A stretch of DNA of 32,748 bases, taken from the NCBI GenBank assembly GCA_027575765.1, contig JANBPT010000516.1:1-32748 (forward strand). Direction: 5' to 3'. Of this stretch, positions 23,932-32,748 are shown in pieces (the stretch's first letter is position 1; each line of letters starts with the position of its first letter). The notes below the pieces were generated by a model. That model saw only the letters and a list, made by a program, of their open reading frames with translations, had not been told where the DNA came from and did not search any database. The stretch is from Tieghemiomyces parasiticus (Eukaryota > Kickxellomycota > Dimargaritomycetes > Dimargaritales > Dimargaritaceae). The position numbers and the translations under genes were made by a program.

Positions 23932-25319
23932 ATGTTTACCGGCATCATTGAGCAAATCGGCACCGTTTTGGAGCTGAAGAAGCCCCAGAGCGGCGAGCGT
24001 GACGACCTGGGCGTGTCCCTGACCATCACCGACGTCGGCGACCTCCTCTCCGACTGCAATCTCGGCGACAGCATTTGCATAAACGGTAAGCGATCGTGTC
24101 CAGGCCTGCCGCAGTCACCACCTCCCACCCTGCCGTTGTCCCGCCTTCCGTATTCTACGCCTCGACTTGGCGCCAACCCTCCCGCAGGGTTCCTATTTTC
24201 CTGGGGGGGGCGTTGCAGTGGGGACTGACGATACTGGAGGGGCCTCCAGTGTTTTGCTGCGTTCTTTGTTAGTCACGTCAGCAGGGAAGGGGTGGACCTA
24301 GGCCAAGTAAGATATGGGGCGACAAGGCACTCGCAGGCACTCCCCGACTCGCCGGATCCATGGCCTATCCGTTCCACCCTCCTCCGTTGTCAAACAGTGC
24401 TCCCCCCTCCTTCTCCCCTACTGGGACAGCCTTCCTGTCGGCATTAAGGGAAAGGGGGTACGCAGCCGACGCGCAGTAACCCTGGCCGAAGGCGGGGGAG
24501 GGCGACAGGCCTTAACGCAGAGGCGGCAACCCCTTTCTCCTTGCGCCAATAGGCGCAACCGGTCGAATCGTTGGCCCCCTAATGAAATGCGAAAGGCCCA
24601 TACTTCCTCGGCTCCCCTGCTGAGATGTTAATACTTCTCACCGCATAGGTTTCCGTACAGCTAGCATATTTCCACTCTGACAGTCGCCTAACCCATGTTG
24701 CTGATCATTCCCCCTTTACCCACGCCGACCTGTCCCCTCCCCCCTCGTCCATATCTTCCACGACTATCGGCCAGGTACCTGTCTCACGGTGACGGAATTC
24801 ACGGCGGACCAGTTCACCGTGGGCCTCTCCCCGGAAACCCTGCGGCGGACCAACCTGGGTCGCTTGCAGACCGGCGACAGCGTCAACCTCGAACGGGCGA
24901 TGGGCGTGGCCACCCGCTTTGGCGGACATTTTGTCCAGGGCCACGTCGATTCGACTGGTACCATCATCAGCAAGTCGCCCGAGGGTAACTCGTTGTGGTT
25001 GCGTATCAAGCCTACCGACCCGATCCTTCTTAAGAACATTGTGCCCAAGGGCTACATCACCGTAGACGGCACGTCGCTCACCGTGTGCGACGTGAACGAC
25101 GACGAGCAGTGGTTTTCCCTCATGCTCGTCGAATACACCCGGGGCCGCGTCATCTTGCCCCACAAGCCCGAGGGCAGTCTAGTCAACCTCGAGGTGGACA
25201 TGCTTGGCAAGTATGTCGAGCGGATCGTGGACTACACCGTCAACGGCCAGAAGGTCCAGGACCGTATTCAGTCCATAGTGCGCCGCTCGATCAAGGACAT
25301 GGCCAACCTGGACGATTGA
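23932..25319 (+). CDS. RIB5: riboflavin synthase
   Basis: This enzyme makes riboflavin by dismutation of two 6,7-dimethyl-8-ribityllumazine molecules, the last step of vitamin B2 synthesis. The product is 232 residues, close to yeast Rib5 (238). Exon 1 is 23932-24085, exon 2 is 24775-25319; the 689-bp phase-1 intron has donor GTAAGC and acceptor GGCCAG and splits the Gly52 codon. Two lumazine-binding barrels are visible. Barrel 1 (about 1-97) has the N-terminal MFTGIIEQIGTV, GDSICING and CLTVTEF (54-60), and NLERAMG (89-95). Barrel 2 (about 98-200) has FGGHFVQGHVD (100-110), VDGTSLTVCDV (148-158) and NLEVDMLGKYVER (189-201). The C-terminal helix after 205 is where the family trimerises. The start is the first ATG of the conserved N-terminus. 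A possible AATAAA lies 250 bases past the stop. The gene looks intact. Confidence 0.96.
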
Positions 25320-26334
25320 AAGAACGCGAGAGCCTGCCCGCGGCGAGGTAGTAGTGCAGCAGGAGATAGGTAGCGTCCAACATTAAACCCGTGGATCCCC
25401 CCCCCCAGCAGGGCGGTTGTAAAGGGTGTGAGGGAGCACCATTAATTATCACCATTCTAGCCACCTGACGGCCTGCGCGTCGTATTGGCCCTGGCTCTGA
25501 TATCTCTGGTTTCCCATTACAAATCTCACACGCCTCTGAATTTCATCTGTTTTCCTACGGCGCAAGTTAATAAATCATTACTGATTCCGACTCTTTGCTA
25601 CGTTTCGACTTGTGAGATATAATGAGTCAAACGGCTCACCCAATCCCGCCGCTCCTCCCGGGTAAGGTATTTATCCATATATTGTGGCCCGGAGACGCGA
25701 GTTTTGGCTTGGTGTTGACGACTTGATGGTTATTTTTATTATAACAACTGGAAGCCGCAAGATCATCAACCCTCTTAAATGTAAGCAATTACGCCCGGGA
25801 TAAATCTTGTAGGCGGACCACGAGAGTAATTGATCAAATTTACTTGGCGGGGCCATGCAGATTCCGCGTACATAGGCGGTTAGTACTCGACGGCGAACTT
25901 GACCCGTTTGGCCTCGCCGTCCTCCACGAGATGTTGTCGTGGTTCCTAGACTTGCGTCCGAGGGGAATCGACTGGCCTACTGCCCCTTGATAACCGGTCC
26001 ATCTGAGGGGTGTGCAGGTTAGATGGCTAGAGGAGACTTGTAAATTTCAACGCTGCCTGTACAGCAACTGTTTATCAATAGCCTTTCAGTAACTTTGCGA
26101 TCCGTGGACTATTGTCATTATCCCTTCATCCCTAGACGTAGAGGGGAAAATTCGTAAATATTTCTACCCTGCGAGGTTCGACCAGTGGAAAACTAAATCT
26201 CTTTCCCCTACGCTTTACCAAGAATGGTTGCCAGCCTTTGGATGATCACGTATCTGGTACACCATCGTTTCCCAAGATCCAACAATTTATATACATTATC
26301 AAGCCAGTACAATGAGGTGCTGATCATTCCTTCC
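25320..26334. other. no supported gene; convergent 3' flanks
   Basis: This region lies between the convergent riboflavin synthase and GNAT genes and should hold both 3' UTRs. It is AT-richer than the coding regions and contains no frame with a recognisable motif. Confidence 0.5.
25569..25574 (+). terminator. possible polyadenylation signal of riboflavin synthase
   Basis: An AATAAA hexamer occurs in an AT-rich context 250 bases after the stop codon. Such a hexamer is often dispensable in fungi, so this is tentative. Confidence 0.25.
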
Positions 26335-27024
26335 CTATAACTGCTTAACCATCACTATGTGGGGATACCCGTCCTCCATAAATTGGGTAGGGTCGGGGAC
26401 CTCGTAACCACACTTCACGTAAAACTCGGCCTTGTCGTACTGGGCATGGACCCGGACCTGCTGACATCTAAACTGGTGAGCAGCGATGCGGTGGGCCTCT
26501 TCCATGAGGTGCTGGCCGATCCGAAAGCCCCGCAACGACGGCAATACGGCGACGCGGCCAATCTTGGCTACCCCAGGTTGGTACTCGTACATGCGCAGGG
26601 TACCCACGGGAACGACCGACTCGGTCGCGGTCGCGTCACCGTCAGCACCGTACGGGGCGGGCGTTACGGCCTGGGCGCTCTTACAGGCACTCTCGCTGGC
26701 CTGTGATGCAAGCACACTAGCCACAGGGTCAACCGCTGGGAGTAAGGGCAGACCCGCGTCGTGGTCGTTGTCGGTAGTAACGGTGGCTATCGATGAAGCT
26801 ATTTGGGTGAGTAATGAGGCCGGCAGGAGGGCCACGATATGGTGGCACCGGTCGTCGAGATCATCTAGCTCGGCGGCCAGTGGAAACCCTTGCTCCTCCA
26901 CGAACACCTGGATGCGTACCTCCTTGCACAGTGCAAATTCGTCTAAATCGTCAATGTTGCGAATGACCAATGCGTTACGAACCGCGGCGGCCCTTTTGGA
27001 CATGGCCGGGTGCTTGTTCGTCAT
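26335..27024 (-). CDS. GNAT-family N-acetyltransferase
   Basis: The protein is expected to transfer acetyl from acetyl-CoA to an amine; the substrate cannot be told. The fold signature is in order: VRIQVFVEEQGFPLAAELDD (start of the domain), HHIVALL, VPVGTLRMYEY, KIGRVAVLPSLRGFRIGQHLM (motif A), VRVHAQYDKAEFYVKCGYE (motif B) and a C-terminal EDGYPHIVMVKQL. This layout is that of small soluble GNATs found in bacteria and fungi. The P-loop normally reads Arg-x-x-Gly-x-Gly/Ala; here it is RGFRIG, so the first Gly is Arg. About 70 Ala/Ser/Thr-rich residues are inserted between the second and third segments with no stop or clear splice sites. I chose the ATG at 27024 (good -3 G context, 229 residues). 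The frame is open to an ATG at 27195 (286 residues) in a poorer context, and a start at 27003 is also possible. Confidence 0.82.
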   Translation of the reverse strand: MTNKHPAMSKRAAAVRNALVIRNIDDLDEFALCKEVRIQVFVEEQGFPLAAELDDLDDRCHHIVALLPASLLTQIASSIATVTTDNDHDAGLPLLPAVDPVASVLASQASESACKSAQAVTPAPYGADGDATATESVVPVGTLRMYEYQPGVAKIGRVAVLPSLRGFRIGQHLMEEAHRIAAHQFRCQQVRVHAQYDKAEFYVKCGYEVPDPTQFMEDGYPHIVMVKQL

Positions 27025-27498
27025 GGCGTAGGTTGGGAATGTGACACGTCGCGTGGGAGGAGGTCTAGCAAGCTCGAAAAGGGTAAGTAGGGGGGATAAG
27101 CATACGAGGGATCTTGAAATGTCGAGGTGGCGCAATGAGTGACGGCTTTGGCCTGGGTGACCTTGACACTCCGAGGTAACTAAGGGACTTATCATTAATC
27201 GGCTCCCTAGCCAGTGACCCCTTATGAAGGAGTCGCATGAGCCGATTGGGTGCCTTTAATTAGGAGATTATAGGGGCAAGGTTCTGGATTCCAATATAAA
27301 GTTATTCTTCCCGGGTTGGCAAGTCTATGTCAGCTAACCTGCCCATCTTAGCCAGGACCTTAAGTCAAAACCCAGGGAGGGAGCTCGATTGAGAAGCATA
27401 AAAATGGGATTAAACCCCAAGGGATAGGGGCGTCAAACGGCCACAGGGGTTAAAATATGTACCTATAAAAGTACATTAAGCGAGGGCTTGGTCAGGCC
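27025..27498. other. spacer between GNAT and protease genes
   Basis: This stretch contains the probable 5' leader of the GNAT gene (27025-27195 could instead be coding) and the 3' flank of the protease gene. I see no further gene. Confidence 0.4.
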
Positions 27499-28350
27499 CT
27501 ACTTGCCTAGTAGCCGAGTCTTCGGTATGTTGGTCACCTTCGCTATCCAGTTAAGGTAGAAGCTAGGTCGCGTGTAAAACGTCAGCATATCTTTAGAGCC
27601 GCATACGGGGGCTCGGTCAGTAAGCGAGTACCGGAAGCTGCTGATACCGACCACCTGGTAGCTTCCACCGTCCTGGTAGAGCAGCGGACCGCCCGAGTCT
27701 CCCTTACAGGCATCGCGGTTCTCGTTCCGGGCAGTGCAGAACATAGACCCTTGCTGATCACCTAACCCGTATCCGCTCTTGGCGCAGTCCCGGGCAGGTC
27801 CGGCAGTAACGTTGACCTGGCGGAGTCCGTCCGCCACCGTCCCGTTAAACTGCGTCCGACCCCAGCCCACGACAAGTAAGATCAGACCGTCGGAAATCGG
27901 TCGATCGGAGAGCGTCACGGCGCGGGTGTTGATAAGGTTCAGTCGGAACGGCTTGGCAAGACGTACCAGTGCGATATCGTGGATCGAGGCCTTCGGGTCG
28001 TACTGCGGGTGAAGTGTCAGTGTGTCGGCTAGCGATGTTATTGGTTGCTGGATGTTATTGGAGCCTGTACCGAGCGTGACGGTCTCAGGGTCAAACGGTC
28101 GGCTAGTGTTCGGGTCGATGAGGCAGTGTGCGGCTGTTAATACGTAATTGGTGGAGAGGAGTGACCCGCCACAGAATACCACGCCGCCGCCGAGTGGGAT
28201 GGTGATTTCCACCATGAAGGGGAAGGAACGGTCGGTCACCATTGTGCCGCCGACTATGCGTGCTGTGGCACTGGCGCTGAGCATCGACGGGTTAGGTATG
28301 GCTCGAGTAACGACGAGGAGCGCGCCGACGGCGAGATACCAGCACCGCAT
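27499..28350 (-). CDS. secreted trypsin-like serine protease (S1 family)
   Basis: The 283-residue product has a hydrophobic signal peptide (MRCWYLAVGALLVV, about 1-17), a short propeptide and an activation site Arg31-IVGG. The catalytic triad is complete: His75 in LTAAHC, Asp125 in HDIALVRL and Ser219 in GDSGGP. Asp213, six residues before the serine, sits at the base of the specificity pocket, predicting cleavage after Arg or Lys. Cysteines 60/76, 189/205 and 215/250 match three conserved S1 disulfides. Possible N-glycosylation sites are at 81, 169 and 180. The residue that in trypsins is Gly216 (chymotrypsin numbering) aligns with Arg240 in GISSFRY, which could partly close the pocket. I chose the ATG at 28350 because the upstream extension starts with no ATG. 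No intron is needed. It is likely exported for protein digestion or host interaction; the true target is unknown. Confidence 0.93.
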   Translation of the reverse strand: MRCWYLAVGALLVVTRAIPNPSMLSASATARIVGGTMVTDRSFPFMVEITIPLGGGVVFCGGSLLSTNYVLTAAHCLIDPNTSRPFDPETVTLGTGSNNIQQPITSLADTLTLHPQYDPKASIHDIALVRLAKPFRLNLINTRAVTLSDRPISDGLILLVVGWGRTQFNGTVADGLRQVNVTAGPARDCAKSGYGLGDQQGSMFCTARNENRDACKGDSGGPLLYQDGGSYQVVGISSFRYSLTDRAPVCGSKDMLTFYTRPSFYLNWIAKVTNIPKTRLLGK

Positions 28351-30587
28351 TGAATGGCTATCGAATTGGGGAAGGGTCAAGTAATCAGGGGTTCGTGGGC
28401 CAGAGGCTTGTTGCGGTGGGTTTGTAAAGAGATGGAACAGACAGCGTAGTTGGAGCTACGGTATAATGCTTCTGTACGATTTAGCGTCTCGGGCCGCCCG
28501 GGGTACAAATAAGTAAAAGTTTGAGTACGATATGATAAAAGCAAAAAAAAAAACCGACAGCCAGAGTTTTAGCACGGTCGAGCACGGCACCCACTTTTTA
28601 TACATGAAACTCGATTGTCGGCTGGATTCGAAGTGGCTAAAAGGAGATGGACGGATGCGATTGTCCAACGTTCCTATTAAACACTACACCAGCCCCTCAA
28701 CTCACTGGCGGACTTCTTGACGATGGCCGCATGACGACACTGGCATGGATTGACCGTGCATCTGTGTTTAGACATTGCCTATTGTTTTTCAGTTTACACC
28801 ATAGTTCATATGCAGTGCCTCAGCCTCGTACAGACTACGACAGGGGCAACGATAGAGAACTCAAACCGCATCGGCCAACTGGACAATAGTGGTGCCCTTC
28901 CTTCCTACTAATAAAACGTCTACTGGCCCCTTGTACCACCAAGGATCAGGTATGTGCTGCTCCTTTAGTTGCCAACGGCCGTGAGGTATGCCTGGAAATG
29001 GAGAGGTTTCTTCTAGAAGCCCTTAGCTCCAATATACCCCCTTCAGTGTAAGCTAATTTGAAAGGACGAAGGTACCTTGGCCAGCCTACCCGACAGACGC
29101 GCTTTTACCCAAATCGAATAGCCAATTTGGTAAAACTGTACCCGGCAGGGAGGCCAGGTAAGTCGCTGTTAATTACGTGACGTTCTAACGAATTTTCAAG
29201 TGCTTGTGAGGCAGGCCCAGCCCCAATGGTGGATCCCTACCATCAAGTTCGCAGGAGGAAAGTAATGGGAGATGGGAGGAAGAATAGTTATCCCAACTGG
29301 GTGTAGCTACTGTTCACTGTGCTAACGCGCAGTCGTACTACCTAAATGAACCATTCATCCAGCTTCAAAGGGAAGTGATTTCGAGAACCCCGAGTAGGAT
29401 ATCGAAGTAATGATATAATCTATCCTAAAGTGGCACATATTACATCTTAAGCAAACTATAGGCTTCACATTAGTGTCATAAGCTCCCAGTAAATTCCATT
29501 CTCGCGGACTACTCAGCCAAAATTTAAATGACATAGTGTATGTCATAAATGATTCGGCCCATTGAAGGGGCACAGTAACCGAGAGCCAATCGGGCAGGAT
29601 CGAGGCCAAGTTGGCCAATCATAAAAAGGTTCGAGTTATAAATAAACGCGAGGATATATCGTGAGTGCTAATTTTTCTCGTTTGGTGAAGCTTGAGGACT
29701 CTGACATTGGCGCTATGCATGAAGTCCAAAAACATCTAAGGTGAGGAAGTCAACAGTTAAAACCAATGTAAATAGAACTATTCCTCACTTTGCAGCCTAC
29801 TACTTTACCCTTTCACCCTGTCTTTGGTGTCCGTAAAAAGGGAGACGGAAGGGTCGACAAGGTGAATGTGTAGCGGAAAAGTTCATTGAGTGAAGACGTA
29901 AACGGTCACCCCGAGGTGGCAAGTGCTACGCGCTGTCAAGCAATACACGAAGTGTATGATTAAATGGAGAGTAACTCATTTAAGCGAGCTCGGGGGTTCA
30001 TACAGCGATTTTAGGAAGCAAGGGAGTGTGGCTTCATAGGGGATTACGGATGGCAAAGGTAGCATGAGTTCGTGCATTAGTAGTGTGGGTTCATTGGGAG
30101 TTGTATAGAAAAATCCTGCTGTACGGGCTGCAGGTTGCGTGATGGCAGGCTGGTGTTGGGATACCTGGTCGGTACAGGCAAGCGTTAGCCCTCGTGTGGT
30201 TCATGAGTACCACAATGTCAACTTCGGAAGCCCTATCCCCCGCCCCACCCAAATTTACCAACGGTGATGCACGCAGCTTCATTTATAATTTTTCGGCCAA
30301 GGACCGCAGGGCAGAGTATATTCCATCTGAGCTATCTGTCACACCGGGCTTGGATTCCCCTTACCCCCCCCCACTGGCAACCCGTGGCTACTTCGCTCTA
30401 GTACTGATCATTACTCCTTTGGAGATAACCTCCCGCCTGGTCGCCCATCGGACGATGATGGCGCACTCATCGGGACTAGAGTTGTGGAATAGTCGAGGGA
30501 GGGGAGGAGGGGATCCTCAGCGGACTGTTGAACGACTAGCCCACGCCCGTCACACTTCCCTTACTACTGTGCACAGTGCCCTGCACA
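28351..30587. other. no supported gene; protease promoter region at left
   Basis: The left end should hold the protease promoter. The rest is AT-richer with only short open frames. A frame at 30194-30646 starts plausibly but has no motif and could be the 5' part of the decayed sequence to its right. Confidence 0.45.
28595..28602 (-). promoter_or_regulatory. candidate TATA box of the protease gene
   Basis: TATAAAAA on the minus strand lies about 245 bases upstream of the protease ATG. Only sequence and position support it. Confidence 0.35.
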
Positions 30588-31030
30588 AGAGACCTGGGAC
30601 TACGCAGCCGTTTCAACCGTTGGGTATCCCACAGCCTCATCAATGACCGGCACCACTAGGAGGCACGCTTTGCCACCGATCCCCTGGAGAAGTACGATGG
30701 GGCCAGCGAGTGCCTGCTGGATTCCATTTTGACAGAGGATACGATTTAGGTATACTTCTATGACCCACCTGCTGGTTCTAGTTGCCAGAGGTCGTGCCTT
30801 AAAGGTGACCCTCTCCTAACCCAGACCCGCTGGGGTGGCTCCCTACCCAACGTTATGCTGTCAGTTTTCTTTTTACCAGGCGGGGCCGGTTGCACCTGAG
30901 CGTCAAGCCCTCCGGTGTCAACGTTTCCGCCGACCACCAAGTAGAACACGGATTAGCGTCCATGCTTCAGACCTGGGAAAAGGCACGCGGGAGTGAGGAC
31001 CGCCCCCCTCTCGTGGGCTTACCACGATAA
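30588..31030 (+). pseudogene. unidentified decayed coding fragments
   Basis: Two stretches read like protein. The first, 30588-30749, includes LRSRFNRWVSHSLINDRHH, then a TAG at 30657-30659, then ATDPLEKYDGASECLLDSIL and a second TAG. The second, 30881-31030, includes LHLSVKPSGVNVSADHQVEH and ends in TAA. Between them 30750-30879 looks like an intron (donor GTATAC, acceptor TTTTTACCAG), but the reading phases do not fit across it. A third protein-like piece near 31044-31150 is Pro-rich and in another frame. I do not recognise the family. The pieces may be one decayed gene or part of the metacaspase relic's upstream neighbourhood. Confidence 0.35.
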
Positions 31031-31384
31031 TACAGCGCCCCATTGCACTGCAGCCGGCCAGGCCTACAGTTCCGGCACCAAAGTCAAACATCTTCCAGCT
31101 CCTCCCTACAGTCCAGAGCCAGTCCCCTACAACCCTTGGCTGTTCAGGGCGGCGCACTAAACGGCTATGGAGTAGGCAGGTCTCCACTCTGGCAGCGGTC
31201 ACGGACGCCCAGGGGATCGGAGCTTGCCCAAATCCACCCAGGCGACTTAACATCCGGACTGGGTAGCCAGGCAGGAAGAGCTCGCCGAGTAGTACCTCAG
31301 GACGGTGATCATATGAAATTCGCCATATAAAGTTTTGAGGCACCCAAAGCCTTATGGAGTACCTAGATAAAGCACTTGCTCATT
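31031..31384. other. no supported intact gene; possible relic prodomain
   Basis: A Pro/Ser/Tyr-rich stretch near 31044-31150 would suit the variable, Pro/Gln-rich N-terminal prodomain of fungal metacaspases, but the similarity is compositional only. No open frame joins it to the relic. Confidence 0.25.
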
Positions 31385-32373
31385 GCCTTGTTCAGCCTCC
31401 GCAGGTCCGACTCGGTCGTCCTTGCCAGCAACGGCGAAGATCCGCGCAACGGACCCACGTGGGCCATCAAGACCCATGCCATGAGGTGGCTGACCCTGGA
31501 TACCCAGCCCAACGACTCGTATATCTTCCATTTCAGTGGATATGGCAGCCAGATCCACGGCACCACGGGCAGTGATATTGCCTGGTAGAACGAGGCCATT
31601 CTGCCCGTGGCCCACAAGACCGTAGGTCAAATGACCGACGACGACATGGACGCCATCATGACCCGTCCGCCGTCTTAGAGGGTGCCGCCCCACCGCAGGA
31701 TGCGATTCCTGGCATTCCTGTACGGCACTGGGCCTGCCGTTTGCCTGCGATCACCATGAACGGCTGGTATCGAACCTGGTTTCCGAGCTGACCACCTTGT
31801 CCACCACCGCAGTCGGTAAAAACGTACCTGGTAGACGACGTCATGTCCGCCGGCAGGTCCATTTTGTCCGGCCCTAGGGCGGCTGTCGGCGGATCTAAGT
31901 TTCGGAATAAGCAGAGGTAGCCCAAGGGCAGGATGCCCGGTGTGGTCATGTTTAGTGGGTGAGTCCGGTCCATTTCCGGTTGGATGGCGGTTGAACCGCT
32001 GTGCCGCACTTCATACTGACTTCGGGGTTTTCCGCCAATGGCTTAGGGTCAAGTGGCATTATGTAGAGTTGCATAATTACTCAAAGGGGTACATTGTACC
32101 AATCTCGCAGCAGTCGTCTCCGCACAACTATTGCCCTCAACGCTACCTAACCGATGTACCGATTCCCAACCCTCGGCCAACACATATAATGCTGCGGCAG
32201 ACAACGCGGGAACCATGTACCACGCCCTGGTTTCGGTTTTGTATGATAACCACCGCCGGACCTACTCGCAAGTCCTGACCAATGTGCGACCTAACATCAC
32301 GGGAAAGTATAGCTAGGTCCTACAATTCAGCTCCGGACGGCTCATGGACATGAACCAGGTGTTCACCATGTAG
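31385..32373 (+). pseudogene. metacaspase (family C14) pseudogene
   Basis: Metacaspases are cysteine proteases that cut after Arg or Lys and act in fungal stress and death responses. The family pattern is recognisable in order: SVVLASNGEDPRNGPT, AMRWLTLDTQPNDSYIFHFS, EAILPV, DDDMDAIM, MSAGRSILSG, VVMFSG, CTDSQPSAN, TMYHALVSVL, TYSQVLTN and a C-terminal DMNQVFTM. The copy is dead. TAG stops lie at 31586, 31676, 31918 and 32314 and a TGA at 31757, and the frame shifts between 31760 and 31815. The catalytic His of SGHG is Tyr (SGYG), and the DxCHSG segment with the catalytic Cys is missing, leaving YGTG. A GTGAGT donor at 31959 followed by about 180 noncoding bases before CTDSQ marks a former intron whose acceptor is no longer AG. 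The N-terminal third is not recognisable. Confidence 0.85.
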
Positions 32374-32748
32374 TATAGTCACGTAGCCACTTGGGGTACT
32401 TATGATCAGTCCGTCTCGTTTGACCCGCGATTGAAGCATTACTATCTCTACCGCCTCTGTCCTGCCGCACTGCATGTGGTCTAGGTTACCCAAAGCCCCC
32501 CCTGTACATCGTATCTGTAGTGGCATGCGAAGCTCGTCCGTTTGGTCGTTAATACACGTTCGAAACCTTTCAAACTTACGCGTGCTGGCACGGTCAAGCC
32601 TAGAGGACCCGTGATTATGACCTCGGCTGTTTGTTGTACATGGCTACCAAACTGCGAAGTGGTCGGATCGGGACGCTGCCTGCAAGGCTAATGCGAAGGC
32701 AGATAGAATTGAAGTATAGCACACCTGCTGCCGTAGTATATCACGGGC
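32374..32748. other. no supported gene; right edge
   Basis: This stretch follows the C-terminal end of the metacaspase relic. I see no motif or extended open frame. Confidence 0.5.

Noticed and set aside
1285..31460. Scattered CACGTG sites as an E-box cluster
   Set aside because: About five copies in 32.7 kb is no more than expected by chance; only the 8-base form near RPL27 was kept.

Overview
The window looks like nuclear DNA of a fungus, probably an early-diverging (non-Dikarya) lineage. The recognisable genes are eukaryotic and contain spliceosomal introns with GTAAGT/GTGAGT/GTAAGC-type donors and CAG/TAG acceptors. They combine a fungal-type riboflavin synthase, a ribosomal protein eL27 with a 136-residue yeast-like product, a COP9 signalosome subunit, a secreted trypsin and a metacaspase relic. 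The lineage assignment is inference. No rRNA, tRNA, CRISPR array or intact mobile element could be supported.

Layout, left to right. (1) 1611-2714, minus: an intronless gene for a bHLH transcription factor of the E-box type, flanked on both sides by long tracts that are pyrimidine-rich on its coding strand. (2) 3.9-13.3 kb: about 9.4 kb with microsatellites but no gene I can support. (3) 13293-15687, plus: COP9 signalosome subunit 3 (CSN3), with the last three exons firm and the 5' exons tentative. (4) 17030-17967, minus: protein-like but frame-disrupted sequence, an unidentified decayed gene. (5) 19520-20449, minus: RPL27 with a 519-bp intron after codon 9. (6) 23932-25319, plus: riboflavin synthase (RIB5 type) with a 689-bp phase-1 intron. 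(7) 26335-27024, minus: a GNAT-family N-acetyltransferase with an altered acetyl-CoA P-loop. (8) 27499-28350, minus: a secreted trypsin-like serine protease with an intact catalytic triad. (9) 30588-31030, plus: unidentified decayed coding fragments. (10) 31385-32373, plus: a metacaspase pseudogene with several stops, a frameshift and both catalytic regions damaged.

The genes are not an operon or a biosynthetic cluster. They are a mixture of housekeeping functions (translation, vitamin B2 synthesis, ubiquitin-pathway regulation), a regulator and a secreted protease, set in gene-poor sequence that contains at least one clear pseudogene. I found no new multi-gene system. The points most worth checking are the metacaspase relic, the unidentified decayed gene at 17-18 kb, and unusual residues in the GNAT and protease products.
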